The position numbers and the translations under genes are program-made. A stretch of 51,238 bases of DNA, taken from NCBI GenBank assembly GCA_027682925.1, contig JAQCYU010000016.1:1-51238 (forward strand), in the 5' to 3' direction. Below, in pieces: positions 30,243 through 38,544 of this stretch; within the stretch, counting starts at the first letter, position 1, and the number at the start of each line of letters is the position of its first letter. The notes below the pieces were generated by a model, which was not told the origin of the DNA, ran no database searches, and saw only the letters and a program-made list of their open reading frames with translations. This DNA is from Coriobacteriaceae bacterium AF45-21 (GTDB lineage Bacteria > Actinomycetota > Coriobacteriia > Coriobacteriales > Coriobacteriaceae).

Positions 30243-31730
30243 CTAGAAAGCAATCTCCTTGGCCCACTTGTCCTTGTCGATCTCCATGAACTGCGAGCGA
30301 ATGAAATTCTTCTTGAGGTCGAACGGGACCGTGCAGTCGAAGATGGCCTTGCAGGCGATGCCGTGCTCGCGGATCGTGGGGTCGAACGCGGGGTCGTTGG
30401 ACGGATCGAGCACGTGGCAGTGGCAACCGGGGATGGTGATGAGGTCCACGTCGGCCTGGAAGCGCGTGGTCATGGCCCACATCACGTCGCTCATATCAAA
30501 GATGTCGACATCCTCGTCAACCAAGATCACATGCTTGAGCTCGGAGAATGCCGAGAAGGCGAGCATGGCGGCGTTGCGCTGACGGCCCTCGTCATTTTTG
30601 CTCGACTTCTTAAACTGCATGATGGCAACGAACTTGCCGCCGCCGCAGGGTGCAGCGTGGACGTTGAGCAGGCGGCCCGGGATAGCGGTCTCGACCATCT
30701 TGTAGATGGAAGCCTCGGTGGGGATACCGGCCATGGACACGTGCTCGTGCGAAGGGCCGATGCAGCTCTCCATAATGGGGTTGACACGCGTGGTGACGGC
30801 GGTGATCTTGATCACCGGACAGACCTTGGCGCCGCCGGTGTAGCCGGGGAACTCGGGCATGGCGTAGCCGTGGCCGTTGACGTCCTCGTTGATGGTCTCG
30901 TCGTGCATGAGGTAGCCCTCGAGCACGTACTCGGCATTGGCGATGCACTTCTGCGGAACGGTGACGCAGTCGGCAAGCTCGACGGCGTGGCCGCGCAGGG
31001 CGCCGGCGATCTGCAGCTCGTTGAAGCCGAGCGGCGTGGTGGGAGCCTCGAAGCCGCAGCACATGTACACAGCGGGGTCCAGGCCGATGGAGATGGAAAT
31101 GGGCATGTCCTCGCCGCGCTGGCAGTACTCGTCAAAGAACGCGCCCAGGTGACGGCTGCCGGGGGTAATCCACATGGCGAGCTTGTCCTTGTCGACGCAG
31201 GAGAAGCGGTGGATGGTCACGTCGGACTGGGAGCCGTCGGGGCTCGTGCCATAGGCGAGACCCATGGTGATGTAGGGGCCGCCGTCGACGGGCGTGTTGG
31301 TGGGAGCGGGAACGATCTTGCGCAGGTCAAAGCCCTCGTCGCTCGCCTTGTACACGACCTCCTGGCAGTCGACGTGCGCACCCTCGGCGATCTGCTCGGG
31401 CGCGATCAGGTTCTCGAAGCGCTTGCCGATCTCGAGGCCCAGGTGCTCCTCGTCCAGGTCGAGCAGGGCGGCAACGCGCTTGCGGCTGGCAAGCATGCCG
31501 ATGCAGACCTTGGCATCGTCAAAGCCCTTGACGTTGTTGAAGACCATCGCCGGACCCTCTTTGGTCGGACGCATAACGGTGCCGCCGGCACCGACGTGGC
31601 GATAGACGCCCGAGACCTCGGCGTCCGGGTCGACCTGGGTGTCGGTCTCGAGCAGCTGGCCCGGCATCTCGCGCAAAAAGTCGAGTGCGGAGCGCAGGTC
31701 GTGGATCTGGGAAGCATCGGTAGTGGACAT
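30243..31730 (-). CDS. UbiD-family decarboxylase, gallate decarboxylase (LpdC)-like
   Basis: prFMN-dependent non-oxidative decarboxylase of an aromatic acid. 495 residues from the ATG at 31730 (AAAGGAG six bases upstream). As far as I recall the L. plantarum LpdC sequence, similarity is strong along the whole chain: DPDAEVSGVYRHVGAGGTVMRP, GPAMVFNNVKGFDDAKV, EVVYKASDEGFDLRKIVPAPTNTP, SDVTIHRF, GLDPAVYMCCGFEAPTTPLGFNEL, HEHVSMAGIPTEASIYKMVETAIPG and ILVDEDVDIFDMSDVMWAMTTRFQAD. The likely reaction is gallate to pyrogallol or protocatechuate to catechol. The substrate is inferred from this resemblance only. The 740-codon frame extending to 32465 is the antisense shadow of the carrier gene. Confidence 0.88.
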   Translation of the reverse strand: MSTTDASQIHDLRSALDFLREMPGQLLETDTQVDPDAEVSGVYRHVGAGGTVMRPTKEGPAMVFNNVKGFDDAKVCIGMLASRKRVAALLDLDEEHLGLEIGKRFENLIAPEQIAEGAHVDCQEVVYKASDEGFDLRKIVPAPTNTPVDGGPYITMGLAYGTSPDGSQSDVTIHRFSCVDKDKLAMWITPGSRHLGAFFDEYCQRGEDMPISISIGLDPAVYMCCGFEAPTTPLGFNELQIAGALRGHAVELADCVTVPQKCIANAEYVLEGYLMHDETINEDVNGHGYAMPEFPGYTGGAKVCPVIKITAVTTRVNPIMESCIGPSHEHVSMAGIPTEASIYKMVETAIPGRLLNVHAAPCGGGKFVAIMQFKKSSKNDEGRQRNAAMLAFSAFSELKHVILVDEDVDIFDMSDVMWAMTTRFQADVDLITIPGCHCHVLDPSNDPAFDPTIREHGIACKAIFDCTVPFDLKKNFIRSQFMEIDKDKWAKEIAF

Positions 31731-31873
31731 AGCATGCTCCTTTCGGGAGAGTGCCCGGCGGCGGGGATGCCGCCGGGCTGGGTAACGTAGTGGGGCCGCG
31801 GCGCTCATAGATGAGGCGCTTGGCAACTCGCGGTTCAAGCACTCGGCTGTTTGCAGCCCAAGTGCTCGACCGC

Positions 31874-33331
31874 TTACATCAGGCCAAAGAGGTGGAACCA
31901 GGCGGCCTCGACCAGCACGACGATAAAGACGACCACAGTGAGGGGAATGCCCATGCGCATAGCCTCTTTGGAGGTGTAGCCGCCGGCGTCCTTGCCCTCG
32001 CCGATAAGGATCGGCAGGTTGTGGAACGGCAGGATGTAGTGGATGTTGATGGACGTGAAGACGATGAGCGCCACGGCAAGCGGGCTTACGCTGGAGCCGG
32101 CCGCGAAGCTGATGAACGCCGGCACGCACACACCGAGCACGGCCATGACCGAGCCCATGAACATGTGGATGATCATGGAGAGCGCGGCGACGAGCAGGGC
32201 GAACAGGAAGATGTTCTCGGGCACGGAGCTGGGAAGCACGACGTCGGCGATCCAGGCGTTCATGCCGGTGGCGCCGCCCACGGAACCCACGGCCATGGCG
32301 GCCGTCAGGAACATGAGGGACTTGATGTCGACAGCGTTCCAGCTGGCAGGAGTGAGGACCTCGCCGATGATGGGCATGGCGAGTGCGACGCCAATGGCCA
32401 GGGTGACCCAGCCGATATAGTCGCCCGAGACGGTGAGCCACAGCGCGATGGCGATGACAAGCCACACGATGGTGCGGATCTCCTTGACGGAGAGCTTGCC
32501 GAGCGCGGCCTGCTTGGCCACGATCTGCTCGCGATCGTAGACGAGCTCCTTGCTGGGCTTAAAGAGGAAGAGGCCCAAGAACAGGGTGCACAGCAGCGCG
32601 ACCAGCATAGGCACGCTCATGTACAGGAACCAGTCGACAAAGGACGGGCTCATGCCGCCGGCCTCGGCGCTGTACTGCGCAACGAGCGGGTTGAGTGTGG
32701 AGTCGCCCGTCAGGAAGAACATGGAGCCCGGGGCAGCAGCGGCAAACACGAGGAAGCCGAGCTTACCCTTGTCGTCGTCACCGTAGCCGGCGGACTCGGC
32801 GATGACCGAGACGACGGCGAGGATGAGGAAGGCGCGGGGGAACGGATGCGGGATCAGCAGCGACAGCACAAAGGTGAGCGCGAAGATTGAGATGATGAGC
32901 GACTTGGCATCGCGCACGAACTTGAGCATAAACGCATAGGCGATGCGCTCGCCCAGGCCCGACTCCTTGACCGCGCTGGCGATGAGGTAGGCGCCGATGA
33001 CGAGCCACATGGTGGCTTTGGTCCACGAGCTAAACGTGGAGGCGACCGTCGCCGAGATGCTCGCGGCACCCGTGTCGTCCACGCACACCTTGAACAGAAC
33101 GAGCAGCGCGCAATAGAGCAGGCCCACAAAGCCCGGCTGTGCCACGCCACACGCCCAGAACACCACCGTGGCGAGCGTCAACGCCAGACAGGTCTGACCG
33201 CCGACCGTAAGCTCGACCGTCGAGCTCAGCTCCGCCAAAGGAAGAAACTTCACCAGCAAAAAGACAACGATACCCAGCACAAAGCCAATTTCGCGCTTGG
33301 TGATCTTAAACGCCTTCTTTTCCGCTTCCAT
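31874..33331 (-). CDS. SLC13/DASS-family anion carrier
   Basis: Inner-membrane carrier of the divalent anion:sodium symporter type, likely importing the carboxylate substrate of the decarboxylase. 485 residues from the ATG at 33331 with about 11-12 membrane spans. Family features: the paired hairpin repeats with TGDSTLNPLVAQ, SLMFLTAAMAVGSVGGATGMNAW, and INIHYILPFHNLPILIGEGK near the end. In L. plantarum the gallate decarboxylase catalytic genes work with a permease (GacP); whether this carrier is equivalent is inference from position. 143 bases separate it from the UbiD gene. Confidence 0.88.
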   Translation of the reverse strand: MEAEKKAFKITKREIGFVLGIVVFLLVKFLPLAELSSTVELTVGGQTCLALTLATVVFWACGVAQPGFVGLLYCALLVLFKVCVDDTGAASISATVASTFSSWTKATMWLVIGAYLIASAVKESGLGERIAYAFMLKFVRDAKSLIISIFALTFVLSLLIPHPFPRAFLILAVVSVIAESAGYGDDDKGKLGFLVFAAAAPGSMFFLTGDSTLNPLVAQYSAEAGGMSPSFVDWFLYMSVPMLVALLCTLFLGLFLFKPSKELVYDREQIVAKQAALGKLSVKEIRTIVWLVIAIALWLTVSGDYIGWVTLAIGVALAMPIIGEVLTPASWNAVDIKSLMFLTAAMAVGSVGGATGMNAWIADVVLPSSVPENIFLFALLVAALSMIIHMFMGSVMAVLGVCVPAFISFAAGSSVSPLAVALIVFTSINIHYILPFHNLPILIGEGKDAGGYTSKEAMRMGIPLTVVVFIVVLVEAAWFHLFGLM

Positions 33332-33483
33332 CTCCCCACCTTTCTTGTTGGGGGCGCTCCGGATTCGCGGCCACGTTGCCACTTAAAAAGGGGCGCCCGT
33401 TATCGGACACCCCTTACGTTGCGCTGTGTTGTGGCAATACAGTCAAGCGGGATTTTTGGATGAGAAGCGATCCTCTGGACAAA

Positions 33484-33546
33484 AAGCGTCACAACATTCG
33501 ACGCTTTTCCTCGTTTTCGAGATTTTCATCAAATGTTGTGACGGTT
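33484..33546. repeat. Inverted-repeat element, copy B (right of lpd-like carrier gene)
   Basis: GCGTCACAACATT...AATGTTGTGACGG arms around the loop CGACGCTTTTCCTCGTTTTC...GAGATTTTC, identical in the loop to the copy at 28560. The arms are less perfect here (ATCAA against GCCGA at one side). It lies between the carrier gene and the chaperone-NUDIX gene, just downstream of the latter on the minus strand. Confidence 0.85.
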
Positions 33547-33549
33547 TGG

Positions 33550-33580
33550 ATGTGGCAAAGGGACTGTCTTTTTTCACATA
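33550..33580. repeat. ATGTGA-type repeat at end of chaperone-NUDIX gene
   Basis: Minus-strand ATGTGAAAAAAGACAGTCCC followed by TTTGCCACATCC. The TGA in it is the stop codon of the gene ending at 33574. Same family as the repeats at 21935, 28654 and 48919. Confidence 0.7.
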
Positions 33581-34521
33581 GCGAGGGCTGCGCGGATGGA
33601 GGGGACCTCCAGAGCCTCGCGGAGCCAGGGGGCCAGCTGCTCGGGGTGACCCTGCAGGTAGCCTTTAAGCTCGGACGGGGCCACGCGGCGCACTTCCGAG
33701 ATCTCCTCTTGGTTGATATGCAGCTCGCTCGGCTCAACATGGGCAAGGTAGACCTCGCACCATTCGCACTCGCAGCGGCCGTCGCCGTGGTCCTCGCGGT
33801 ACACCACGTGTCCGAGGTGCTTGAGCTGATCGGGCTCGCGCGTGATGCCAAGCTCTTCGTTGATGCGACGTGCCGTGGCGGCCGCGACGTCTTCCCCGGG
33901 GAGCGGATGGCCGGCACAGCTATCGGCCAGCACCCCGCCCCACAGGCGTTTGAGCGGACTGCGACGACAGAGCAGCAGGCGCGCGTCTTCGCCCTGGCCC
34001 TCGACCAGAAGCGTCAGAAATGCCTGATGCAGGATTCCCTCGCCGGTATGGGCCTCGATGCGGTCGACGGGGCCAAGCGCCTCGCCGGTCGCGGCATCGA
34101 CCGCCACGACCTCGGCGCCTGCGCCGCCCTCATCCCAGCCGGCGCGCAGAATGCGGGCTGCGGCCTCCTCGAGCGCGGCGATGAGTTCCTTGGTGGTATC
34201 GAGCATGCGCCGCAAGTCGTCCGCGGTCGCGTTCTCCACATGAAAACCCGTGCTTGCAACTACCGGCACGCCAAAGCGCGTGGCCAGCGCCGCCGCAATA
34301 TCGTGCGCCGGGATCTCGTCTCGATGGCACGGAACGGCCAGGATGCTCACCGTCGCCGTACGGCCGGGCTCGGGGCGAGGAATGGCCTGCGCCGTGGCGC
34401 CCAGGTGCGCAAACTCCGGCGAGCAGGCGTACACCGCCATGCCTCGCGGCGTCACCGTCAACTGGGCCTCGAGCGCAAACTTGCCCTCGCCCACTACAAC
34501 CTTTGTCGTGTGCATACCCAT
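33574..34521 (-). CDS. Fusion: LpdD-like prFMN chaperone + IPP-isomerase-like NUDIX domain
   Basis: 315 residues from the ATG at 34521 (AGGAG five bases upstream). Residues 1-118 resemble the LpdD-type chaperone domain of gallate decarboxylase operons: FAHLGATAQAIPRPEPGRTA, then VPCHRDEIPAHDIAAALATRFGVPVVASTGFHVENATADDLRRML. Residues 140-305 form a NUDIX domain of the type-1 isopentenyl-diphosphate isomerase family: EAHTGEGILHQAF keeps both metal histidines (158, 165), GHP keeps His205, ECE keeps both glutamates (251, 253), and GHPLPGEDVAAATARRINEELGI is a NUDIX box. The isomerase's catalytic Cys (SVCGHP) is displaced (SCAGHP), so hydrolase rather than isomerase activity is plausible. Role in prFMN supply is inferred; the gene lies directly upstream of the carrier-UbiD-UbiX genes. 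Confidence 0.8.
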   Translation of the reverse strand: MGMHTTKVVVGEGKFALEAQLTVTPRGMAVYACSPEFAHLGATAQAIPRPEPGRTATVSILAVPCHRDEIPAHDIAAALATRFGVPVVASTGFHVENATADDLRRMLDTTKELIAALEEAAARILRAGWDEGGAGAEVVAVDAATGEALGPVDRIEAHTGEGILHQAFLTLLVEGQGEDARLLLCRRSPLKRLWGGVLADSCAGHPLPGEDVAAATARRINEELGITREPDQLKHLGHVVYREDHGDGRCECEWCEVYLAHVEPSELHINQEEISEVRRVAPSELKGYLQGHPEQLAPWLREALEVPSIRAALAM

Positions 34522-34682
34522 GGGATCTCCTGTCGCCCGCAATGTACCTGAGACCATCTTCGCCTGTATTGCGACTATACAGGCAAGCGCAGCCTGCGAC
34601 AAAGGAGGCAGGCACCTGACACATTCTGTTAGAGTTGCAGGGATTGAATCCCGCTTATTCATGCGACATTGGAGTGACAACC

Positions 34683-35936
34683 TTGACCGCCGCAACCACG
34701 CCTAAAAGTAAGTTAACCGCCGCCGCGCTCTCCCCCGCGCGCACCAGGCTCTGCCTGGCGCTGCTCGTGCTGCTGGGATTCTCGCTCGGCTGCTCCGAGT
34801 TCGTGGTCATCGGCATCGAAAGTGACTTGGCGACGGAACTCGGCATATCGCTTGCCGCTGCGGGCCAGCTCATCAGCGTTTTTGCACTGGTCTACGCCAT
34901 CGCGACGCCGGTGCTTGCGCTCAGCACGGGGCGCTTCCGTCGTTACCAGCTGCTCGTGTGCTACAGCATTATCTTTGTGCTCGGCAATCTGGTCATGGCG
35001 TTGGCGCCCAACTTCCAGGTACTGTTTATCTCGCGCATTGTCCTGGGATCCGTCTCGGGCGCACTGCTCGCCGTGGGCGTGACGTACATCCCCGAGCTGC
35101 TGTCCCCGCAGCAAACTTCGCTTGCCATCTCGGTCGTGTACGGCGCGTTTTCCGTGGCGATGGTCTTTGTGACCTCGATTGGCAAGTTTGTGGCCGACAC
35201 GCTCGACTGGCACGTGGCCATGTACGGTACGCTGACCTTTGCCGTTTTGATCTGCGGAGCGCTCGTGGCGTTTATGCCGCGCGCCGGACAGACCGACGAA
35301 CCCGCTACCTTCCGCGAGCAGGCGGGTCTGCTACGCGAACCGAGCATCATCACCGGCATGCTCATCTTTTTGTTTGGCGTGGGATCGGTCTATGTGTTCT
35401 ACGGCTACGTGACGCCTTATCTTGAGCAGGTGCTGGGCATGGGCACTGTTCAGGCAAGCACCACGCTTATGGCCTACGGCGCGTTCTGCCTGGTCTCGAA
35501 CATCTTGGGCGGATGGATCGACGCGCGCTTTGGCATGAAGGCGCTGCTTGTGACGTTTGTGCTGCAAGCTGCGGCGTTACTCGGGCTGTTTGCCGTGGGC
35601 GACACCATGCCGCTCGCGCTGGTCTTTGTCTTTAGCCTGGCGCTGCTCATGTACCTGTTCTCGGTGTCATGCATCACGCACTTTATGGACGTGGCGCGCA
35701 GCCGCCATCCCAAGTCGATGGTGCTCGCGAGTTCGGTTGAGCCCATGGCGTTTAACGTCGGCATCTCGTTTGGCACCGCAGTGGGCGGCGCTGTGGTAAG
35801 TGGAGTTGGCATTTCCTACGTAGGCGCCGTGGGCGCTGCGTTCTCGCTTGTAGCCTGGGCACTTACGCTGGTGACGATTAAGTTGGCTCGCTGGGAGCGC
35901 CGTCGTCAATCAGCACAGCCCCGGATGCAGGCATAG
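34683..35936 (+). CDS. MFS efflux transporter (DHA1/AraJ-like)
   Basis: About 417 residues, 12 predicted spans, inner membrane. The first spans (LALLVLLGFSLGCSEFVVIGIESDLATELGIS) and the motif after span 2 (LALSTGRFRRYQLLV) are typical of the sugar-efflux/AraJ group, which have few certain substrates. A TTG at 34683 is chosen, with GGAG eight bases upstream; GTG at 34674 and TTG at 34635 are alternatives. It is divergent from the chaperone-NUDIX gene, so it could be controlled with the cluster, but nothing in the sequence proves this. Confidence 0.85.
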   Translation: MTAATTPKSKLTAAALSPARTRLCLALLVLLGFSLGCSEFVVIGIESDLATELGISLAAAGQLISVFALVYAIATPVLALSTGRFRRYQLLVCYSIIFVLGNLVMALAPNFQVLFISRIVLGSVSGALLAVGVTYIPELLSPQQTSLAISVVYGAFSVAMVFVTSIGKFVADTLDWHVAMYGTLTFAVLICGALVAFMPRAGQTDEPATFREQAGLLREPSIITGMLIFLFGVGSVYVFYGYVTPYLEQVLGMGTVQASTTLMAYGAFCLVSNILGGWIDARFGMKALLVTFVLQAAALLGLFAVGDTMPLALVFVFSLALLMYLFSVSCITHFMDVARSRHPKSMVLASSVEPMAFNVGISFGTAVGGAVVSGVGISYVGAVGAAFSLVAWALTLVTIKLARWERRRQSAQPRMQA

Positions 35937-36023
35937 GGACGAACACAGCCCAAGGTGGCGAGCAACCAGTGAAAACCGTCCCATACTAGTAGTGTTTATC
36001 CGCCTGCAAGCTCCGGCAGTGCA

Positions 36024-36118
36024 ATTTCGTGTATTTCAGATACACGCTTTTCTACGATTTCGTGTATTTTAAGTACACGAAATCGTACTAAACTATGTAT
36101 CTGAAGTACACGAAATCG
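36024..36118 (+). promoter_or_regulatory. Palindromic operator array upstream of DUF4143 ATPase
   Basis: ATTTCGTGTATTT occurs at 36024-36036 and 36057-36069, and its complementary form AAGTACACGAAATCG at 36071-36085 and 36104-36118. The central pair makes a perfect 33-base dyad (36054-36086, 13-base arms). The array ends 14 bases before the start codon, so it overlaps the promoter and ribosome region. Looks like a multi-site operator or processed leader structure. Confidence 0.65.
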
Positions 36119-36131
36119 GAAAGGTGGCCCC

Positions 36132-37502
36132 ATGCGCAGATCAATCGAATCCGTTATCGAATCATGGGCGACAAAGGACGCCTCACGCCCCCTCCTCATC
36201 CGTGGTGCGCGACGCGTAGGCAAAACGTACGCTGCCGAGGAAATCGGCAGGCGAATCGCCGGCGATGCGTTTGTCAAACTCGACTTTCAGACCGATCTTG
36301 AACTGATTGCTCCGCTGTTCGACTGTCCCACCGACGACGTTGACACCATCGTGGCGCGAATTTCAGACTATAAACGCACCCCCATTCGCAAGGAAACCGC
36401 CTTCATCCTGTTTGACGAGGTGCAGCTCTGCGAACGGGCGCTCAACTCGCTTCGCTTTTTCTCGGGTTCGGGCTGGCGCATATGCGCGACCGGCAGCCAA
36501 CTCGGTGTCGCCACGCGCAAGCGCAAGTTGCCTTTTCCCAGCGGCGTTCGTCAAGAGACCATGCATCCCATGTCGTTCGAGGAGTTTCTCTGGGCGCTCG
36601 ATGAGGAGCAGATGGCCGATGCTGTTCGTACCCACGCCGGCACGCTCGATGCTTACGCCGCGCACCAAGCCGCGCTCAGCCTGTTTCATCGATACCAGGT
36701 CGTGGGCGGCATGCCCGCCGCCGTCAACGCATATCGCAAGACGTTATCCATCGAAGACGCGCGCGTCGAGCAGCGCGAAATCGACGAGACCTACACCGCC
36801 GATATGACCGACCCCGAAAACGGGATCAGTGGCGTGGCGGCGCGCAAGGTATGGCGCTCCATTCCGTCCCAGTTGCTGAGATCGTCCACAAAGAAATTCA
36901 AGTACTCCGAGGTCGAACGCGGAGGCCGTCGCGCCAAGCTTATCGAGCCGCTCGACTGGCTCGAAGGCGCCGCCATCATATCGGTCAACAACCTGACCGA
37001 AGGCATCGAACCTCCCCTCGTTCCCTTCGACGACGAAGACGGAAGTTTCTTTAAGGTCTATCTTCTCGATACGGGCCTCATGTTCTACAAACTCGGTATC
37101 AACCCGCGGCTCTGGCTCGACCTCAAAGAGGATTCCGCCATAGCACTGTCTTCCGACTTTCGAGGTGCCCTGGCCGAAAACTCGGTCATGCAGGCATTTT
37201 CGAGCAATGGTTTGCGGACGTACTATTGGGTGCCGCCGTCGTCTTGGAAGACGAGCGGTGAGCTCGATTTTCTACTTCAGACCGACCGTATGGAAATTGT
37301 GCCCGTCGAGGTAAAGTCCGCACGCAACGTGCGCGCAAGAACCCTCGGGTCGTTTATGGACAAAGCCCGGTCGCCATATGCCTACATTTTGTCCGAGAAC
37401 AATTTTGCCCGCAGCGAAACTGATGACGGGCGCGAGCTGCGCCACCTCCCCTTGTACGCAGCGGGTTTTATCGGAGCAAACTGTCTCAAGGGCAGCCTGT
37501 AA
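36132..37502 (+). CDS. AAA ATPase with DUF4143 domain
   Basis: 456 residues. N-terminal AAA_14 P-loop domain with Walker A RGARRVGKTYAAEEIG, Walker B TAFILFDEVQL and CATGSQLG (sensor). The C-terminal DUF4143 domain (about 240-410) is a predicted PD-(D/E)XK nuclease-like fold; KTSGELDFLLQTDRMEIVPVEVKSA fits the E-x-D...E-V-K pattern. Function of this common bacterial family is unknown; toxin-antitoxin or defence roles are often guessed. SD AAAGGTGG four bases upstream. Next gene follows within 33 bases. Confidence 0.88.
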   Translation: MRRSIESVIESWATKDASRPLLIRGARRVGKTYAAEEIGRRIAGDAFVKLDFQTDLELIAPLFDCPTDDVDTIVARISDYKRTPIRKETAFILFDEVQLCERALNSLRFFSGSGWRICATGSQLGVATRKRKLPFPSGVRQETMHPMSFEEFLWALDEEQMADAVRTHAGTLDAYAAHQAALSLFHRYQVVGGMPAAVNAYRKTLSIEDARVEQREIDETYTADMTDPENGISGVAARKVWRSIPSQLLRSSTKKFKYSEVERGGRRAKLIEPLDWLEGAAIISVNNLTEGIEPPLVPFDDEDGSFFKVYLLDTGLMFYKLGINPRLWLDLKEDSAIALSSDFRGALAENSVMQAFSSNGLRTYYWVPPSSWKTSGELDFLLQTDRMEIVPVEVKSARNVRARTLGSFMDKARSPYAYILSENNFARSETDDGRELRHLPLYAAGFIGANCLKGSL

Positions 37503-37535
37503 GCCCCGCGCGACCGCCCAGAAAGGAAACCGCTC

Positions 37536-37982
37536 ATGCAACGCATTCTTTTTATCTGCTGTGGAAATATCTGTCGCTCGACGATGGCTGAGTCCGTGTT
37601 TACCGAGCTAGCGCGCCGCGCTGGACGCGCGGGCGAGTTTGTCATCGATTCTGCAGCAACCTCAACCGAAGAGATCGGCAACCCGCCGCATCATGGCACG
37701 GTCGCCAAGCTGCGCGAAGTCAGGATTCCCGTCGTCGCACATCGCGCACGTCAGGTGCGGCGCGCGGAGTATGGCAACTGGGATCGCATTGTCTATATGG
37801 ATGCTGAGAACGCGCGCGGTCTGCGTCGCATCTTTGACGACGACCCCGACGGCAAGATTACGCGCTTGCTCGATTGGACCGAGCGCCCCGGCGACGTGGC
37901 CGATCCCTGGTACACCGGCAACTTCGATGCCACCTACCGCGACGTGCTCGCCGGTTGCACCGCTATGCTCGAGCAGCTGTAA
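37536..37982 (+). CDS. Low-molecular-weight protein-tyrosine phosphatase
   Basis: 148 residues. The phosphate loop ILFICCGNICRSTMAES matches C-x5-R-S with Cys and Arg in place; the general-acid loop is DPWYTGNFDATYRDV. It removes phosphate from protein tyrosines, and in bacteria often regulates capsule export, but no kinase or capsule genes are adjacent. SD AGAAAGGAAA upstream. Confidence 0.93.
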   Translation: MQRILFICCGNICRSTMAESVFTELARRAGRAGEFVIDSAATSTEEIGNPPHHGTVAKLREVRIPVVAHRARQVRRAEYGNWDRIVYMDAENARGLRRIFDDDPDGKITRLLDWTERPGDVADPWYTGNFDATYRDVLAGCTAMLEQL

Positions 37983-37983
37983 T

Positions 37984-38206
37984 CGATGAAATGCAGAGTT
38001 TTTAGAGCCACAAATCGGATGAAATGCAGAAATTTGACCTTACTCGCACGCAGGACAACGACGATAACGCCTAAGCACGGGCATAAACGAGATCGGGATT
38101 CCCATATACAAATCGAGCGTGGATTTTCTCCCACTTTGAGCGCGAAATTGCGTCCAAAACGGGAAAAATCCACGCTCATTATCTCGGCGGGAGAAAATCC
38201 TCGCTC
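37984..38206. repeat. Two sets of short repeats between phosphatase and TIGR04076 gene
   Basis: Set 1: GATGAAATGCAGA twice, at about 37985 and 38020, in the same direction. Set 2: GAGCGTGGATTTTCTCCC at 38115-38132, inverted copies GGGAAAAATCCACGCTC (38161-38177) and GGGAGAAAATCCTCGCTC (38189-38206). The stretch is between convergent genes, so it may serve as terminator; no gene was found in it. Confidence 0.7.
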
Positions 38207-38208
38207 GA

Positions 38209-38538
38209 CTACTCGTCGACGATCTCGGCGAGCCAGACGTTCAATGTATCGACCTCGGGGCAGCAGAACTTTGCCGTGCCGGGCTCGTTGCCGGGCACGG
38301 TTCCGCCGTAACGCAAGATGTCAATGTAAGGAAAGCCCACATGGCAGGCCATAGCGCACATCTTGCCGCGGTCTCGGTCAAAGTCAAAGACATCGCCTGG
38401 CTTGTGACCATGATGGCAGCGGCACGTTCCCAACTGGTCCACGCAGCTAATGCGGATACGCGGACGCTTGCCACGCGGCGCGCCGAGCGGCTTGCTCTCG
38501 CCTGCAGGCTTGGCGCCGCCCTCGTCAGCGTTACTCAT
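38209..38538 (-). CDS. TIGR04076 family protein
   Basis: 109 residues, cysteine-rich, function unknown. Contains the family-like GTCRCHHGHKPGDVFDFDRD and KMCAMACHVGFPYIDILRYGG, with several Cys/His residues that could bind a metal, and a C-terminal CCPEVDTLNVWLAEIV. The ATG at 38538 lies six bases after the pyridoxal kinase stop, so the pair is translated from one message. A TTG six bases upstream is possible. Confidence 0.75.
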   Translation of the reverse strand: MSNADEGGAKPAGESKPLGAPRGKRPRIRISCVDQLGTCRCHHGHKPGDVFDFDRDRGKMCAMACHVGFPYIDILRYGGTVPGNEPGTAKFCCPEVDTLNVWLAEIVDE

Positions 38539-38544
38539 GGTCAA

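Noticed and set aside
30243..32465. 740-codon extended reading of the UbiD gene
   Set aside because: Family match begins at the ATG at 31730 with a good ribosome site; the extra part is His/Arg-rich out-of-frame reading of the carrier gene.
28560..33546. Composite transposon around the lpd-like block
   Set aside because: The flanking elements are about 65 bases with no transposase and no visible target duplication; kept only as a repeat observation.
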